A stretch of DNA of 64,000 nucleotides from Desmodesmus armatus (lineage: Eukaryota; Chlorophyta; Chlorophyceae; Sphaeropleales; Scenedesmaceae). The notes beneath the pieces are model-generated. The model was not told the DNA's origin and did not search any database. It saw only the letters and a list, made by a program, of their open reading frames with translations. Shown here piece after piece: positions 24,001 through 36,267 of the stretch. The first letter of the stretch is position 1; each line of letters opens with the position of its first letter. The stretch is from contig VIIQ02000112.1 of assembly GCA_007449985.2 (NCBI GenBank), positions 1-64,000 of the forward strand, given 5' to 3'. A program made the position numbers and the translations under genes.

Positions 24001-26141
24001 TGCTGTCTGTGCAGCAACAGCAATGCAAGCAACCATCCGTGTGCGCACAGCACAAACACACACGGACTGCAACCAGGTGTCGCACACCCTATCAGACTGC
24101 ACTCAAACGGCCGCCGACCTCGACACTGCCCACTACCCCTCACACAGACAAACCATCTGCTAGTCCTCACCTTATCTACATCCTTCTGGCTGCCTGCTGG
24201 CAGCTTGAGCTCTGCAGGCAGCACCTTCCTGCTGCGCCCAGCAGTACCATTCAGGCGGCTCCACAGGCCCTTCAGGTAGTCCCTGCTCTCTGACAGCAGC
24301 TCCGGCAGCTCCTTCTCGCGTGCACGCTGCAGCGCTGGCCGGATCCGCTTGGCAACGAACTTGCCCGCGACTTTCTCGGCCTGGTTGAGCCTGCGGCACA
24401 AGAGCACAGGAAACCGCACTGGAGCAGATGCATGCCTTTCAAATGATGTCCCACTAAGCATGTGCACATACCGCACACAAGGCTGCTGGCAGGGCAAGCC
24501 TGCGTCTGCTTGGGCTGATTTGACCACGTGCTGGCGGCATGTCAGCCCACCTGTCAGGGAAGCTGCTGCTGCTCTGGAGCCCCGCAGCAGAAGCTGTCTC
24601 TGCCAGCTCCTCCACAGCTGCCTGCAGACGCCTGTCGTAGCGGCTGTTGCGCACGTCGCATGCTGCTTGCGCCTTGGCCTCACTGCACAGCCGCACAGAC
24701 AGACCAAACATGCTGAACACAGACAAGGAGTGGTTTGCTTGCTTGGTAGGCAACACGCTTCCAGCACAACTGTCATGCGAGGTGTTGGACTTGCAGGCCG
24801 CTGGTGTCCATTGCATGCCAAGCGCCAGTGGCTGCATGGCAGAGTTGTGATGAGCAAGGGGCAAGCATGTTCCGGCATCATGTGTAAGCCCGCATGTGCA
24901 TGCAACACCCTTCAATGATCGTCAAGGTCTGGGGCCAGATCAGCTGCCATAGGCCTTCTGTCGCACCTGCTATATGGCAGCAGGGGCAGTTCCTGTGCCG
25001 CACGCTGCTTGAGGTCGTTGCTGCAGGCCTTTGCTGTGTCCCGCACTGCAGCCTGGACTGCAGGCCCATCAGCGCCAAACAGGGTCGACAGGGTTGGTGG
25101 CAGGGTGCGTAAACCAGTCTGCGTGGCAGCAACCGGGAGGAGCAGCAGCAGCGACACAAAGCAGCAGGCAACACGTGTGACCGATGATCAAGGCCTCGCT
25201 GGAAAGGCCAGTAAACCTGTATGCAAGTGATAAGTGTGTTGGCAAGCCTGCTGCTGCTGAGCGTCTCATCTAGAAGCTGCCTGGCGGCTCACGTGGCAGC
25301 CCGCCAGCAGGCTCTGCAGCCCGCTCTGCTGCCGCACCTTGAGCTGCTCTGCAGTGAGCTGCATCTCCGCCACCACCTCCACCGCTGCCTGCACGCGTTC
25401 AGCCTCCTCATCATCCATGCTGCTAAGGGAGCTTTCAGCACTGCCCTGGCTGTCGCGACTGGCGGGAGCAGCGCCCTCGGAGGGGGCAGAAGGTTCTGCA
25501 GGACATACCAGCAGCGGGGTGTCCTGACATGGTTGCTAGTAAGCCGCCAGACTGCACCAACTGCTCAAAGAGCCTGTCAGCAAGGACGCGCGTTCAAAAA
25601 TATGGACTCTTCTGGCTGCCACCATTGTGCTGCCGCAAGTGCAATGTGAGGGTGTGCTTATGTCGGGATGGTGGTAATAAGTTGTGTGCTGTGCTGTGCC
25701 GCGCCGCACCTTGCGGGGCAGTGTACACCGGGCTGGGCAGTGCCAGCAAAGCCTCTGCGCGTATGATGTTGCGGTACAGCTTCTTCAGCTCCACCAAAGT
25801 CTCCAATCGCTGCATCCGCTCTGCTGACAGGCCTTGCAGGATGCGCCGCTGCGACATGCCTGCTGCCCCTGCTGATTCTGCTGCTCCTGCCTGGTCGCCT
25901 ACTGCCGCATCCACTGCTGCCGCTTGCAATGGGGAAAGCCACTGCACGGGGCAAAACATGAAACCCATTCACAGGCGTGGAACAGCTGGTTGAGGCACAA
26001 TGGGGATGGCTGATGGTTGGAAAGGGTTGAGCTAGGTGCTGGGCAGGTTGAGCAGGTTTGGCATGGCCAACAGCATTGTTACCCAGAAAGTCATACAGGC
26101 ACATGACAACAGCTGAGAGCTTGAAAGATCTTACCGTCCAT
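21001..26141 (-). CDS. LETM1-like (Letm1 ribosome-binding-like domain) membrane protein, probably organellar
   Basis: Twelve exons, all phases closing: 26141-26135, 25922-25710, 25495-25293, 25118-24967, 24682-24551, 24390-24171, 23920-23813, 23501-23439, 23061-22980, 22689-22261, 21916-21691, 21376-21001. They encode 736 residues. Exon 1 holds just seven bases (ATGGACG), so the start is inferred; an in-frame Met a few residues into exon 2's product is an alternative. Residues 1 to about 536 are helical and charged (for example [20 protein letters not shown]). Residues 537-612 are the LETM1 hallmark: [19 protein letters not shown], a hydrophobic span [15 protein letters not shown], then [15 protein letters not shown] coiled-coil, Ser-rich acidic tail follows and ends MSMRH. 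LETM1 proteins affect K+/H+ or Ca2+/H+ exchange and ribosome contacts at the inner mitochondrial membrane; plants also have longer LETM1-like proteins of unclear role. I see no clear targeting peptide. Confidence 0.85.
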
Positions 26142-27065
26142 TGTTTAGCGGTCTGAGACCATGTGGAGCCGGCTGCAGGGTTCGGACAGGTGGCAGCACA
26201 TGCATGCATTGACAGGAAGCCTGCTGTAGTCCCGATCCCAGCACAGCACCCTGCCTCTGCACCCTTCGCCTGCGTGTCAACAGCGATCACAAAGTTATCA
26301 CACAGTCTCTACATGTGACTCTGCAGCAGTGGCCCAGCCTCCAGATCCCAGTTCTTCATACCTCATGGGGGAGCAGAGGATGGACACCCTGGACCCAAGT
26401 CTACCCTGGCGAGCCCTGAGCGCCACATCTCCCCTGCCATTCAGCGTTTGAAGTGAAGTTTGCATCAGTAGTCACGAATGATTGCCGATCAATTGATCAG
26501 GATGTTGAGCACGGTTGGGTGTTTGCCCGAACGTTCTTGCTCCATGGACACTGACACACTGCAGGGCTCAATTCAACGCAACAACATGAGCCTGAGGGGT
26601 GGGACTGCACTGCATAGCTCAGACACTAAACCTCAAAGTCAAATGAGGGACAGCTCACATGGGTGACTTGTGCTGGGTCAAGGGGTCCAGCTGTGTTTCT
26701 GATGTGGCTGGTAGAAGACGGCTTGTGTTCTCATTGAGACCTTCTGTTACCCTTCGTGCTTAGGCTGGCAAGCAGCGTGCGCTGTAGCCTCTTGCACAGC
26801 CACGCAAGCCTGCCAGGCTGGCCTGCAGGCTGGACAGCTGTCAGACTGTATGTAAGCCATGCCGTTCGTAAGACGCAGTCAAGAAACACGTCTTTCTGCC
26901 TCTCAAAGTGGCCAGCAAGCCGGGGTTGAGAAGCTGCAGCCGGTATGCGCCTGGCCTGGACATGCACATGCTTCTGCAGGACAGCCATGCACAATTTCTG
27001 CAGTCTTTGTTACCACACACCGTGTGAGGTGCACCAGTACACTGCCAACACACTCCTGCCTGCGC
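26142..27065. other. Intergenic, EF-hand-like 3' side to LETM1-like promoter
   Basis: 924 bp between two minus-strand genes. It must hold the 3' UTR of the upstream gene and the promoter of the LETM1-like gene. Nothing coding is recognisable. Confidence 0.5.
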
Positions 27066-28651
27066 CTACATGCGCATGCCGTACAGACTCTTCTTCAGGT
27101 TGAGCGGTGTCAGCACCCCATGCCCGCCCGTGCTGCTGCGGCCCCGGCCCCGGCTCTGCTCTGCCAACGCCGCATCTGCCTTCTTGATCACTTCCTTGAG
27201 CTCATGCTCGTCTGGGTTGAACGACTGCATAATGCTGGCCATGCCGTCCACCAGGGATGCTGCAAACAGCCTCAGCACGCCCTCAGGAATCCACTTGTCC
27301 CGCAGCGGGCACTGAGGTTCCATCAGCTGCTCTTCAGCCGCTGCGTTGCGCACCATATCTCGAAGGGTCTGGTAGCTCACGTTGTGGTTGCGCTGCGGTG
27401 CGATGCAGTGGCAGCCAACACGCAGGGATTGTCACTTGCTGTACACAGGCCACGCTGCGTATCAAGACCATGTCACAGGCTGGCATGCATTGACACAGCA
27501 GACCCACCGTGCAAAGCTACAGTTGCTTGGCATATAGTTGCATTCACGGGACATTCGATGACTATGCCAACACCCACCTCCATGTCAAACAAGGTGTGCA
27601 GCGCCTTGAGCGCTTTTTGGTGCACCAGCAGCTGCTTTGTGGACAGCAGGCATGCTGTTGGGAAGCCGCGGGTCAGCAGCGCCATGATCCTGCACAAGAC
27701 GCAGCAGGGCAGTTGCGGCAAATTCCAAGAACTTCCTGCAAGGGACTTCCTTCAACCCGGGCGTGACAGCATTTGTTGAGCAAGGGACCATTGCCGCAAT
27801 TTCAAGGCACAGATGCCTTGAAACTACTTGAGCTGGGCATTGCTGACGGCTGCCTTTGCAACTCAACCAGCGTATGCATGACCATATGGTCTCATGTGTG
27901 CGTTGCTCACCACTCCACCACCTCTTCCCGGTCCTGGTGGATGGCACTCCAGAGCTTCAGGGAGGCATAGCCTGTGACCATGAACGCGCCCTCCTGGGTG
28001 CGGTGCACGCGGGCATAGTTGTAGGCGAGCAGGGCAAAGTCCCGCAGCGCATCCAGCGTGAACACGGCATCCATGTTCCTGCCAGGTGACACAACAGATA
28101 GGCCACAGGGGTGGCAGAGGTGACTGCTTGCTGCAGGGGGAATTGGTCAAGGCTGGCTTGCGTAGATCTTGCTGGTCACCAGCACGGTGGTGGCCTGCAG
28201 TTGCAGCTGCTCACCCCATGGCAATGCGTTGATAAAACAGAATTCGAGCATGTGAGCTTGCTGGGTGCCCGCATTTGAATTTTATTGTGACCTGCCTGGC
28301 AGTTGGCCATTGCACACCGCCCTGCTGCGGCCAATTGGCAAGTCTGCTGCACCAAAACCTAGATGCACTGATGTTGAAAGACTTTGAGTTTGAACACACC
28401 TGTCAACCATGAAGATCACACCAAGGTGGTAGCTGCTGACGCCAAATTGTGGTTGCATGGCCATCATCTGACCAAGCGTCTGCACACTCACACCCACATG
28501 AGCCTTGTCAGAAGATGACAACCGTGGTGAGGACGGTGCACTGTACTGCACTGCTGCAAGTGCTGCTCACCAAGTAGCCCTTGCCTTCCACGTCGCATTT
28601 GTGGAAGCGCTCCTTAAGTGTGCTCTGGATGGTGGACAGATGGGCACCCAT
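27066..28651 (-). CDS. EF-hand-like conserved protein, possibly N-myristoylated
   Basis: Five exons: 28651-28571, 28479-28400, 28078-27911, 27689-27578 and 27392-27066, giving 255 residues with closed phases. The N-terminus MGAHLSTIQ has Gly2 and Ser6, compatible with N-myristoylation. One EF-hand-like helix-loop-helix follows (ERFHKCDVEGKGYLTLGQM, residues 15-33). Loop positions 1, 3 and 6 are D, E and G, but position 12 is Gln instead of Glu, so Ca2+ binding is doubtful. The remainder is helical, with segments such as FTLDALRDFALLAYNYARV, YASLKLWSAIHQDREEVVEW and PEGVLRLFAASLVDGMASI. A basic Gly/Arg patch lies near the C-terminus, which ends KKSLYGMRM. I recognise the style of a plant/algal EF-hand family but cannot assign a function. 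Divergent from Twinkle. Confidence 0.8.
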
Positions 28652-29211
28652 TGTTGTGTGCGGGTTCAGCTACTGCACCACATCACTTTCTGCTGCGCTG
28701 CTGAGTTGCTGCTCCTGCTGGCATGCATGCAGCTGCTTTGATGTTCGAGGTCAGCTGTATGTCAAGCGTTGTGTGGTGGTGTTACAAGGGCTCGCTCAGC
28801 ATGAGGTTGCCACAACAAGAGTAGAGCCACTGTCCTATCACAGCAGCTGCCTGTCCTGTATTGAAGGATTGGCTGTGACGCTCAGCAGCCGGCTGTAAAA
28901 TTGTTTTGTGATCTTTGTTGATGATTTTGTTCTAGGACAGACTGACGTACTGAAAGCCCGACAGTACCTGACAAATTGAAACTTGTCTGATTGAAACCCA
29001 TACCTGACAGGGCTCAGGGCTTGGACACAGTTGAGAACGGCAAAAGCCGGTAACAGTTGTAGTTTATCGGCTTGTCTGAAGGCAACCCATGCCCACGCGT
29101 GCATGCCTCTCATCTGCTTTGACAAGTCAGTGGTGTGTTTGTAGATCATCTTCACCATGCATGCTGGTTGCCTGCATGCTTGAGAACATCATCATCAGAA
29201 CAGGTGCCAAG
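28652..29211. promoter_or_regulatory. Putative bidirectional promoter, EF-hand-like / Twinkle
   Basis: 560 bp between the start codon on the minus strand and the likeliest Twinkle start. No clear TATA box was recognised. Confidence 0.4.
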
Positions 29212-32200
29212 ATGCTGCAGCATCGTGGGTTTACAGGCAGCTGTTCACTAGCAGCTTCTGCAGCACAGGGGCACACTCAGATTGGAGGCAGCATGCTGCT
29301 GCAGCAGCACTGCCTAGGCGTGGCAGCCTGCCACAAACTTCAGTTGCTGCAAGCAGCGTCACAGACACTTGGAGCAGCCTCAAGCCACCGGCCACAAGGC
29401 CGGCAGCTTGTCCCTTGCCATGGCCTCAGCGTGTCAGCTTTGGGCGTCTGCACAGCATCGTTTCAGCTGCCTGGCACCCAATACCCACACAGCGGTGTGG
29501 GGCACAGCATGAAGCTGAGGCAGTTTTGCAGCACCCCATTGCTGGGCAGTGGCCCGCAGCAGCCGAACCCCCAGCAGCAGTCGCCAGTGGCAGCCAAGGC
29601 TCTGCAGTTCCCAGCCAACAGCAGTGTTGGCTCTTCAGGGGTTGGCAAAAGAAAAGGCCTGCAGACATGGATCACCATGAGCGCCTTGAGGTGCGTGCTG
29701 CTATCTTGCAGTGCATGCAGAGGCTTGAGGGCAGTCAACTACACGTGCAGCCACAGCAGGCCCAAAGCATGGCACCCAGAGATATAGGTGCACCTTGCCA
29801 TGCCTTGTGCAGGTTGTGCTGTGTGTCACTCACAGTCATGCACTGTCAGTAGATGCCCCCCTGGCTTGTTGCTGCTGCAAGTCACTGTGCCGCTCCTGCA
29901 GTGCCTACATCTCAACTTGCAAGAATCCATCCATCTGACCACCATTTGCAACACCATGCTGTGCTGCCGCTGCCCCACCCCTCCCCCACACGCACACTCC
30001 CTTTGCAGTACCTTCACAACGAGCTACAGGAGCGGTACGACGGGTGGGACTTGGAGGAGCTCCTCACACTGACACCACAGGGCCTCAACAGGGTCTTTAG
30101 ACCCATGTGCCCAGAGTGCCAAGGCGGCTCCAAGCAGGAGAACTGCTTCGCAGTGACGGTCACTGCAGACAGTCAGACCGGCAAGCCTGAGTCAGTGGTG
30201 TGGAATTGCCACAGAGGCAAATGCGGCTTCCATGGAGGGATGTCCATATGGGGCGGCGAGATGAGGGGCCCTGCACAGGCTGGCCAGCCTGCGGGTTCCT
30301 TCAGCCCGGTGCTGTTGTCGGAGAGGCAGCCACAGCAGGTGCAGAGGCTGCAGGCCGCCCAGCAGCAGCAGCTGCAGCAGGCGTGGCAGAGGCTGCTGCC
30401 GGAACAGCAGCAGCAGCCGGTGTTGCAGTCGCCGCAGCAGGCCCTGCAGCAGCTGTTGCCGCAACGACAGCCAGTAGCAGGGCGCAGCTTGGTGCCGGTG
30501 CTGCCGCAGGTAGGTGGTTGCGAGGTTTGGGCAAGTGGTGCTGACGTCTGTGCTCAGAGTGCACGGCGGCATTGTCCCACTTTGGGGAAAGCAACTTGCT
30601 TTGTGAGGGCCCAAGTTGAACTTGGCCCATCACGCGCAGCAGCGGCCATTTGCTTGTTTCCTGGTGCTGCCTAGGTTTATTGTCTGCTATAGCCAAGTAT
30701 AGATGTGAGGTGAAGTCGTCAACACAACGTTGCAGGAATGCTTTACACCTTTTTCATCAGTAGTTGTCGACGCTGGCTCCCCACCTGTCTGTCTGTATGT
30801 TTGCAGGGTGCTGGTGCTACAACCTCGCGGCAGTTAGGCACTGAGTTCCAGGACTTGTCCCCAGCACTGCTGCAGTGGCTGCAGGACAGGGGCATCAGCA
30901 AAGCTACGCTTGACAGGAACCACATCAAGATGGAGCAGCGCTTCTGTGGAGCCCTGGGCGAGCGTGTGGACCACATTGCCTTCCCTTACTACAGGGATGG
31001 TGTCGTGGTCAATGTGAAGTACAGGGCCCTGCCCAAGCACTTCACCCAGGTCAAGGGAGGCCAGCAGATCTTTTACGGCTATGACGATGCCAAGGTCGGT
31101 GGGTGGAGGGGTGGGCGGACGCCGCTGTGCGGCTTGGCCTATAGGCCATGCCTGTGCTTTGGTGGACGCATTCCATTATGTTCAAGCCGTTCATCGCGTT
31201 CCCGTGCGTGCCGTAACGCACTTTGCCAGGTTACCCTGTCATCATGACATCGACATCATGTACCTGCTTGATGCAAATCATGTGTCAACACTCTGTAGCA
31301 CGGGCGCCATGTAGCTTGCTTCATCTCTAGGGCTTGCGCACTGCTGGGCGTGCAGCGACTCCATCTATCACCATCGCTGCATGCCTACTTCTCACTGGCG
31401 CGTCTTGGGTTTCGTCTGCGCCTCAGTAGCCTTTTCTAAGTGCAGGTGCTGTAAGCGCAGCGGCGCGCTAGCAACACACACAATTGCTGAGCCCATGCTG
31501 CTAGAAATGTCTGTACAGGAGGTAATTTATGCTTCTGCTGTCTGTGCGCAACGATCCATTGGTGCTGTGCAGGGCGCAGATGAGGTCATCATTGTCGAGG
31601 GTGAGCTTGACAAGCTGGCAATTGAGGAGGGCCTCATGCAGGTGGCAGCCACTGCAGCCAAGGGCGCAGCAGGCAGCACGCCAGCTGGCTTGGACGCAAG
31701 TGACCCCACGGCCTTCATGGCCTGTGCTGAGGGCGGCAGGCGGGCGGTGATCAGCGTGCCAGCAGGAGCGCCTTCCAGGGCCTCTGGGCCGGCAACCAGC
31801 CAGGAGCGCAAGTTCAAATTTGTGAGTGTTTTTGCCGGCTGGGCTGTAGCGCGACCTTATCGCAGAAGTTTGGTGTGCTTGTCTTGCGCAGCTACTGCAG
31901 ATGCTATCACCGGAGCCTGTGTGGAGCGCTGCTGGCTGGTCTTGCAGCAACAGTGGCTGGCTGCTGCCAGGACCAACCTGCCTGGCCAGCTGTTCGTTCA
32001 CGTCCTGGGTAGGAATCGCATCGCATTGCATGGTCTGTGGCAGCGGTCTACCTGCGGCCGTCTCGCGCCAGAGTTCCTCCACAGCTAGCGCGCACGGCCA
32101 GACGGCAGGACTCTGCCCTCCCTATCCACCCACCACACATGCGTGCACTGTCCGATTTGCCCTTTCTATCCACCCACCACACATGTGTGCGCTGTCCAAT

Positions 32201-35048
32201 TCGCCCTCTCTAATCACCCACCACACATGCGTGCGCTGTCCATTACGCAGGTTGATGACTGCCGGGACATACTCATGGCAGCCAAGCGGGTGGTGCTGGC
32301 GGTGGACACTGATGGGCCAGGGCTGGCGCTGGCCGCTGAGCTGGTGCGCAGGTGTGTATGCAGTCAGTCAGTGTGCCTTTCCTGTCTGTTCTTGAGTTGC
32401 TTGTCCTGCTGCGGAGCATTGCCTGGATGACAGCTGCAGGTAGCTTTGTAAGGCTGCAACGCCTGTTGCTGTACAAGCTGTTGCAAGCATGTCCTGGAAC
32501 ATTTATGGAGGTCAGATAGCGTAGGGCAGCAGCTGCTTTCCTGGTGGCATCATGCGCGAACGGCAGCGGACCCAGTATGTTACCTGGACCCACAGCACCC
32601 CCACTAATAGCCTCAGCTTTCGGTGGCTGCAGCAGTATGTGCGCAGTGGCGCAGATCATGTGCTGTCACTCTGAGGGTGATTTCTGGATGGCTTTGTGCC
32701 TGCAGGATTGGCCCTGAGCGGTGCCTGACTGTGAAGTGGCCCGCATCAAGGAAGGATGCCAGTGAGGTGCTGACAGAGGACGGGCCAGAGGTGCTGAAGG
32801 CATGCCTTGATGCTGCTGAGCATGTGCCCATCAGAGGCCTCTTCCACTTTGATGCCTTCCGCAAGGAGGTAGGGCGGCTGCTGTGCCAGTGCATGCGTGT
32901 TGGAGAGGACAGTAGGGCTGCGCGCGGTCTGCCACAACACATGCCGCCAGAATGCAGGTGCTGTAAGCCATGCCTGCGAGGACAGCACACTTGGCAATAG
33001 TGATTGGCCTCAGTTGCACTTCAACCTGGTCAACTGCTGCCCTGGTTCTTACACCGCTGCCCTGTTTCTTGCTGGCCTGGCCTGCGCCCTGTAGGTTTGG
33101 CTGCTTTGGAGTCAGGGGGTGAAGGGCCTCGGCATGGGCTTTGAGACTGGCTGGCCCTCAGTGGACAAACACTACAGGGTGCGCACAGGCACGCATACAC
33201 ACAGGCAATTGTTTTGCCTCCTGTGCACTTCCACACAAGCACATGCATGGGGTAGGGGTAATTGCAGTGCCGCAGGACCAGATGCTTGATACGGATTGTG
33301 CTCGCGTTGCGCGCATGCACATCATGTGCAGAGCATGTCCAGCACCGACAGGCTCGTGAAGTGCGTGTGTCAGGCCACCCCACCCTGCACCTTACCACGC
33401 AACCTTTCCTGCACAACCTAGGAGCCCATACATACAAGATCGCTGCAATTGTGCCACACATACTTTAAATGACACACAACACTCGTTGGCTGTGTGCTGT
33501 GTGTGCAGGTAGTGCCTGGGGAGCTGACTATTGTGACAGGCCTGTCCAACAGCGGCAAGAGCGAATGGCTTGATGCCTTGACGGTCAACCTTGCTGAGCA
33601 GTATGGCTGGAGGTTTGCCATGTGCAGTCTGGAGAACACAGTCACAGAACATGGCAGGAAGCTCATGGAGAAGTACACACGTAAGTGGCTGCGGCACATA
33701 AGGGTTGAGGGGTTCAGGAGTCCACTGCACGCGCCACAACTACAGTGTTTGTAGCTACAAACATTACACCTAAATCACGGCTCATCAGGGGTGCAGCTGG
33801 CCTAACAGGGGCTTTTCTGGCTGGGCTGCCATCAATGTGTGCCTGTTGCGAAGAGTTTCAGGCTGTGGCACGTTGAACACATGCCCTGTTTGCATGCAGC
33901 CTCTGCCATTGTGACAGGTCCAGAGCCTGTGTTTGCAGCTCGCACACTGGCCAGTTGCTTCCGCAGTATGTATTACATCTTGGCTCTGAGCAGCACCCCC
34001 TGTCCTTGCCCTGTGCTGGAAGCATTGACTTGAACCATGTGGACTGGGCTGATTCGCCATCATGCCTCACACCTGACCTGAGAGACTGGGGTTCGACAAG
34101 TTGAAGGCCCTTCGGGGCACCCTCATGAGCCCTTCGCTTGATGGCTAGTCACTAGCCTCAGGCTGAGGTTTGGGATCCCCTCCCACGATTGCTGTACTGT
34201 ATTGTTATGCAGGCAAGGCTTTCTTTGCCGATGAGACCAGCCATGATGTTGCAAAGATGGAGTATGCTGATGTCCATGACGGCATCGTCTTTCTGGATGA
34301 GCACTTCCACCTGATACTGCCGCCCGCCGATGAGATGCCCAGCATCGACTACGTCTTGGACAAGGCTCGGGCAGCAGTACTGAGGTGAGGCTGTCATTCA
34401 AACAAGTTGTCAAGCAGCCTGCACACTGACATGTGGGGCTTGTGCCACTCGCGTTTTCAAACTCTGCACACGGACCTCTTCTGCTCTGTCTGTCATCGCT
34501 GCTGCGTGACAGTGGCCGTGCACCTTGCTCACCTATGTTCCTTGCGCTGTGATGCTGTGGTTGCAAACAGCGCCGTGTCAAACGCCCTGCTTGCCGTTGT
34601 GCATGTGTGCAGGTATGGCATCAAGGGGCTGGTCATTGACCCCTACAACGAGCTAGACACTCGGCGTGGCAGGGACATGTTGGAGACAGAGTACGTGAGC
34701 TGCATGCTGTCTAAGGTAAAGCGCTTTGCACAGCACTACGAGTGCCATGTGTGGTTTGTGGCGCATCCCCGCACGCAGCGCGGGCTGGGTGTCGGAGGCG
34801 GCAGTTCGACACTGAGCGCTCCATCAATGTATGACATCAGCGGCAGCGCGCACTTCATCAACAAAGCGGACAACGGGATCGTGGTCCATCGGCCTTACAC
34901 AGGCACCAGTGCTGTGGCAGAGGGGTTGAACACCGCGCTGACGCAAATTCTGGTGCGCAAAGTGCGGAACAAGGTGGCAGGCAGCATAGGTGATGTCAGC
35001 CTATCATACAACAGGGCCACGGGCCGCTATATTGATGATGAGGCCTAG
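29212..35048 (+). CDS. TWINKLE: Twinkle-type organellar DNA primase-helicase
   Basis: Nine exons are secure: 30009-30509, 30807-31094, 31573-31821, 32251-32351, 32706-32868, 33095-33178, 33509-33680, 34213-34384 and 34613-35048. They give 721 residues with closed phases. In order: a primase zinc ribbon (CPECQGG then CHRGKCGF), a Gln-rich insertion, TOPRIM motifs IIVEGELDKLA and VLAVDTDGPG, Walker A GLSNSGKSEW, Walker B GLVIDPYNEL, and a RecA-like C-terminus ending YIDDEA. Family members unwind and prime mitochondrial and, in plants, plastid DNA. Keeping all four zinc cysteines argues that primase activity survives, as in plants and phage T7 gp4 but not metazoa. The 5' end is unsettled. From ATG 29212 the frame is open and looks like a targeting leader (LRQFCSTPLL), but the best donor before exon 2 (after 29690, GTGCGT) is in the frame of ATG 29667. 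A leader intron is likely. Confidence 0.9.
32122..32250 (+). repeat. 44-bp tandem triplication ending at a 3' splice site
   Basis: Units start at 32122, 32166 and 32210, each with CTATCCACCCACCACACATG or a close variant. Only the last unit carries the functional acceptor (TTACGCAG at 32243-32250) of Twinkle exon 5. The first two have lost or lack the CAG. Confidence 0.9.
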
Positions 35049-35313
35049 GCTCACCAGCTGACGGTGGGGGCTAATTGTTGCTGTTGTGAGTCTTATCGCG
35101 CGTCTAGGTTGAGCGCCCAGCACGTGCAATTTTGTGCGCAAAGTATGATGGCTCGCGGTGAGTGTTGTAGCCTCCTAGGCAATGTCAATGGTGCTTGCAT
35201 GGTGTCATCACCAGTCCGTCATGCACAGGAACAGCACGGCTTCGGAAGGTGTCGCTGCAACTTGCTCGGGATGACAGCACTGCTGAAATTGCCATGTGAA
35301 CAGCATTCATCGT

Positions 35314-35318
35314 TGTAA
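35314..35318 (+). terminator. Candidate poly(A) signal TGTAA of Twinkle
   Basis: TGTAA, the usual chlorophyte poly(A) signal, occurs 266 bases after the stop codon. Confidence 0.4.
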
Positions 35319-35699
35319 GATAAGGGCATGCTTGTGAAGTGCTGGGGGAGGCTGCAAGACGCCTCGTCCCTGACAGATGCATGTTTTCGTGTTGTTGAGT
35401 GAGGTGTCATTGCTGCTGGGGGAAGGACGCTCTGGGGCCCAAGGGGGCGAGCTCGTTGTGTTGCAGTCCGTGCTGTTGCAGCAGCATGGTGCAGCGGCAT
35501 GCAGCCACCATGTATACCATGATGTTACGGAGAGAACTTCTCTCTTGAAGTAGCTGTAACTACTTGTGGTTGGAGTTTCCGCGCATGTAGTGAGTATCAG
35601 ATGTGGCTGCGGCAGGAGGTCAGTGCTTCAAGGCAATGAGCTTCCATACGGCCAGTCCAGCAAGGTGTGGACAGTCATCGGGGGCCATAATGTGCCGGC

Positions 35700-36267
35700 A
35701 CAGTGACAAGGGGCTGACCACTTGGCCAGCTACACGTCCCACACACAGGGGCAGACATGTAGCTGGCTGTAGCTGCAGACTTTGCTGCGGCAGATTTAAC
35801 TTATAGGTCATACAGCCCCGGACGCCTAGTCAGCTACACCACAAAACCCTCTGCCTGGATACGTATGGCTGTGAGTGATTGTAGCTTGTAGCTGTCTTTG
35901 GTAGCGGAAGCCCTCGCATGCTGCAGCTTGTAGCTGGGTGTAGCTGCACGTAGCTGTGCTGCCGGCAGGCAGCACTGCCTGGCGTGTAGCCAGCTACACA
36001 CAGTTGTAGCCAGCTCCATGTCGCTGGCCACACGCCCCCGCACAGCAGCCCCACTGTCTGTAGCCTGTAGCCAGTTCCTTGGGCAGCCGTGCTTGGTGGC
36101 CGTAGCTTGTAGCCGTATGTAGCTGTAAGTAGCCGACTTGCTGTACAGAGCCTATTCATCATCGCCAACCTATTGGTGCAGCCGCCTCGACAAGCTACAA
36201 CCAGCTACATGCCCGCCCCGGTGTGTGGGACATGTAGCTGGCCCAGTGGTCAGCCCCTTACAGTGAC
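35700..36267. mobile_element. Non-autonomous hAT-like DNA transposon (MITE) with TIRs and 8-bp target duplication
   Basis: The element spans 35708-36259 (552 bp) and is flanked on both sides by ACAGTGAC (35700-35707 and 36260-36267), an exact 8-bp target-site duplication. The terminal inverted repeats begin AAGGGGCTGACCACTTGGCC and continue to about 45 bp with three mismatches between the ends. The interior is packed with TAGCTG / GTAGC motifs in both orientations, as in the subterminal transposase-binding repeats of hAT elements. No transposase frame is present. Eight-bp duplications also occur with P and KDZ elements, so the superfamily is an inference; hAT is the commonest fit. Confidence 0.85.
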
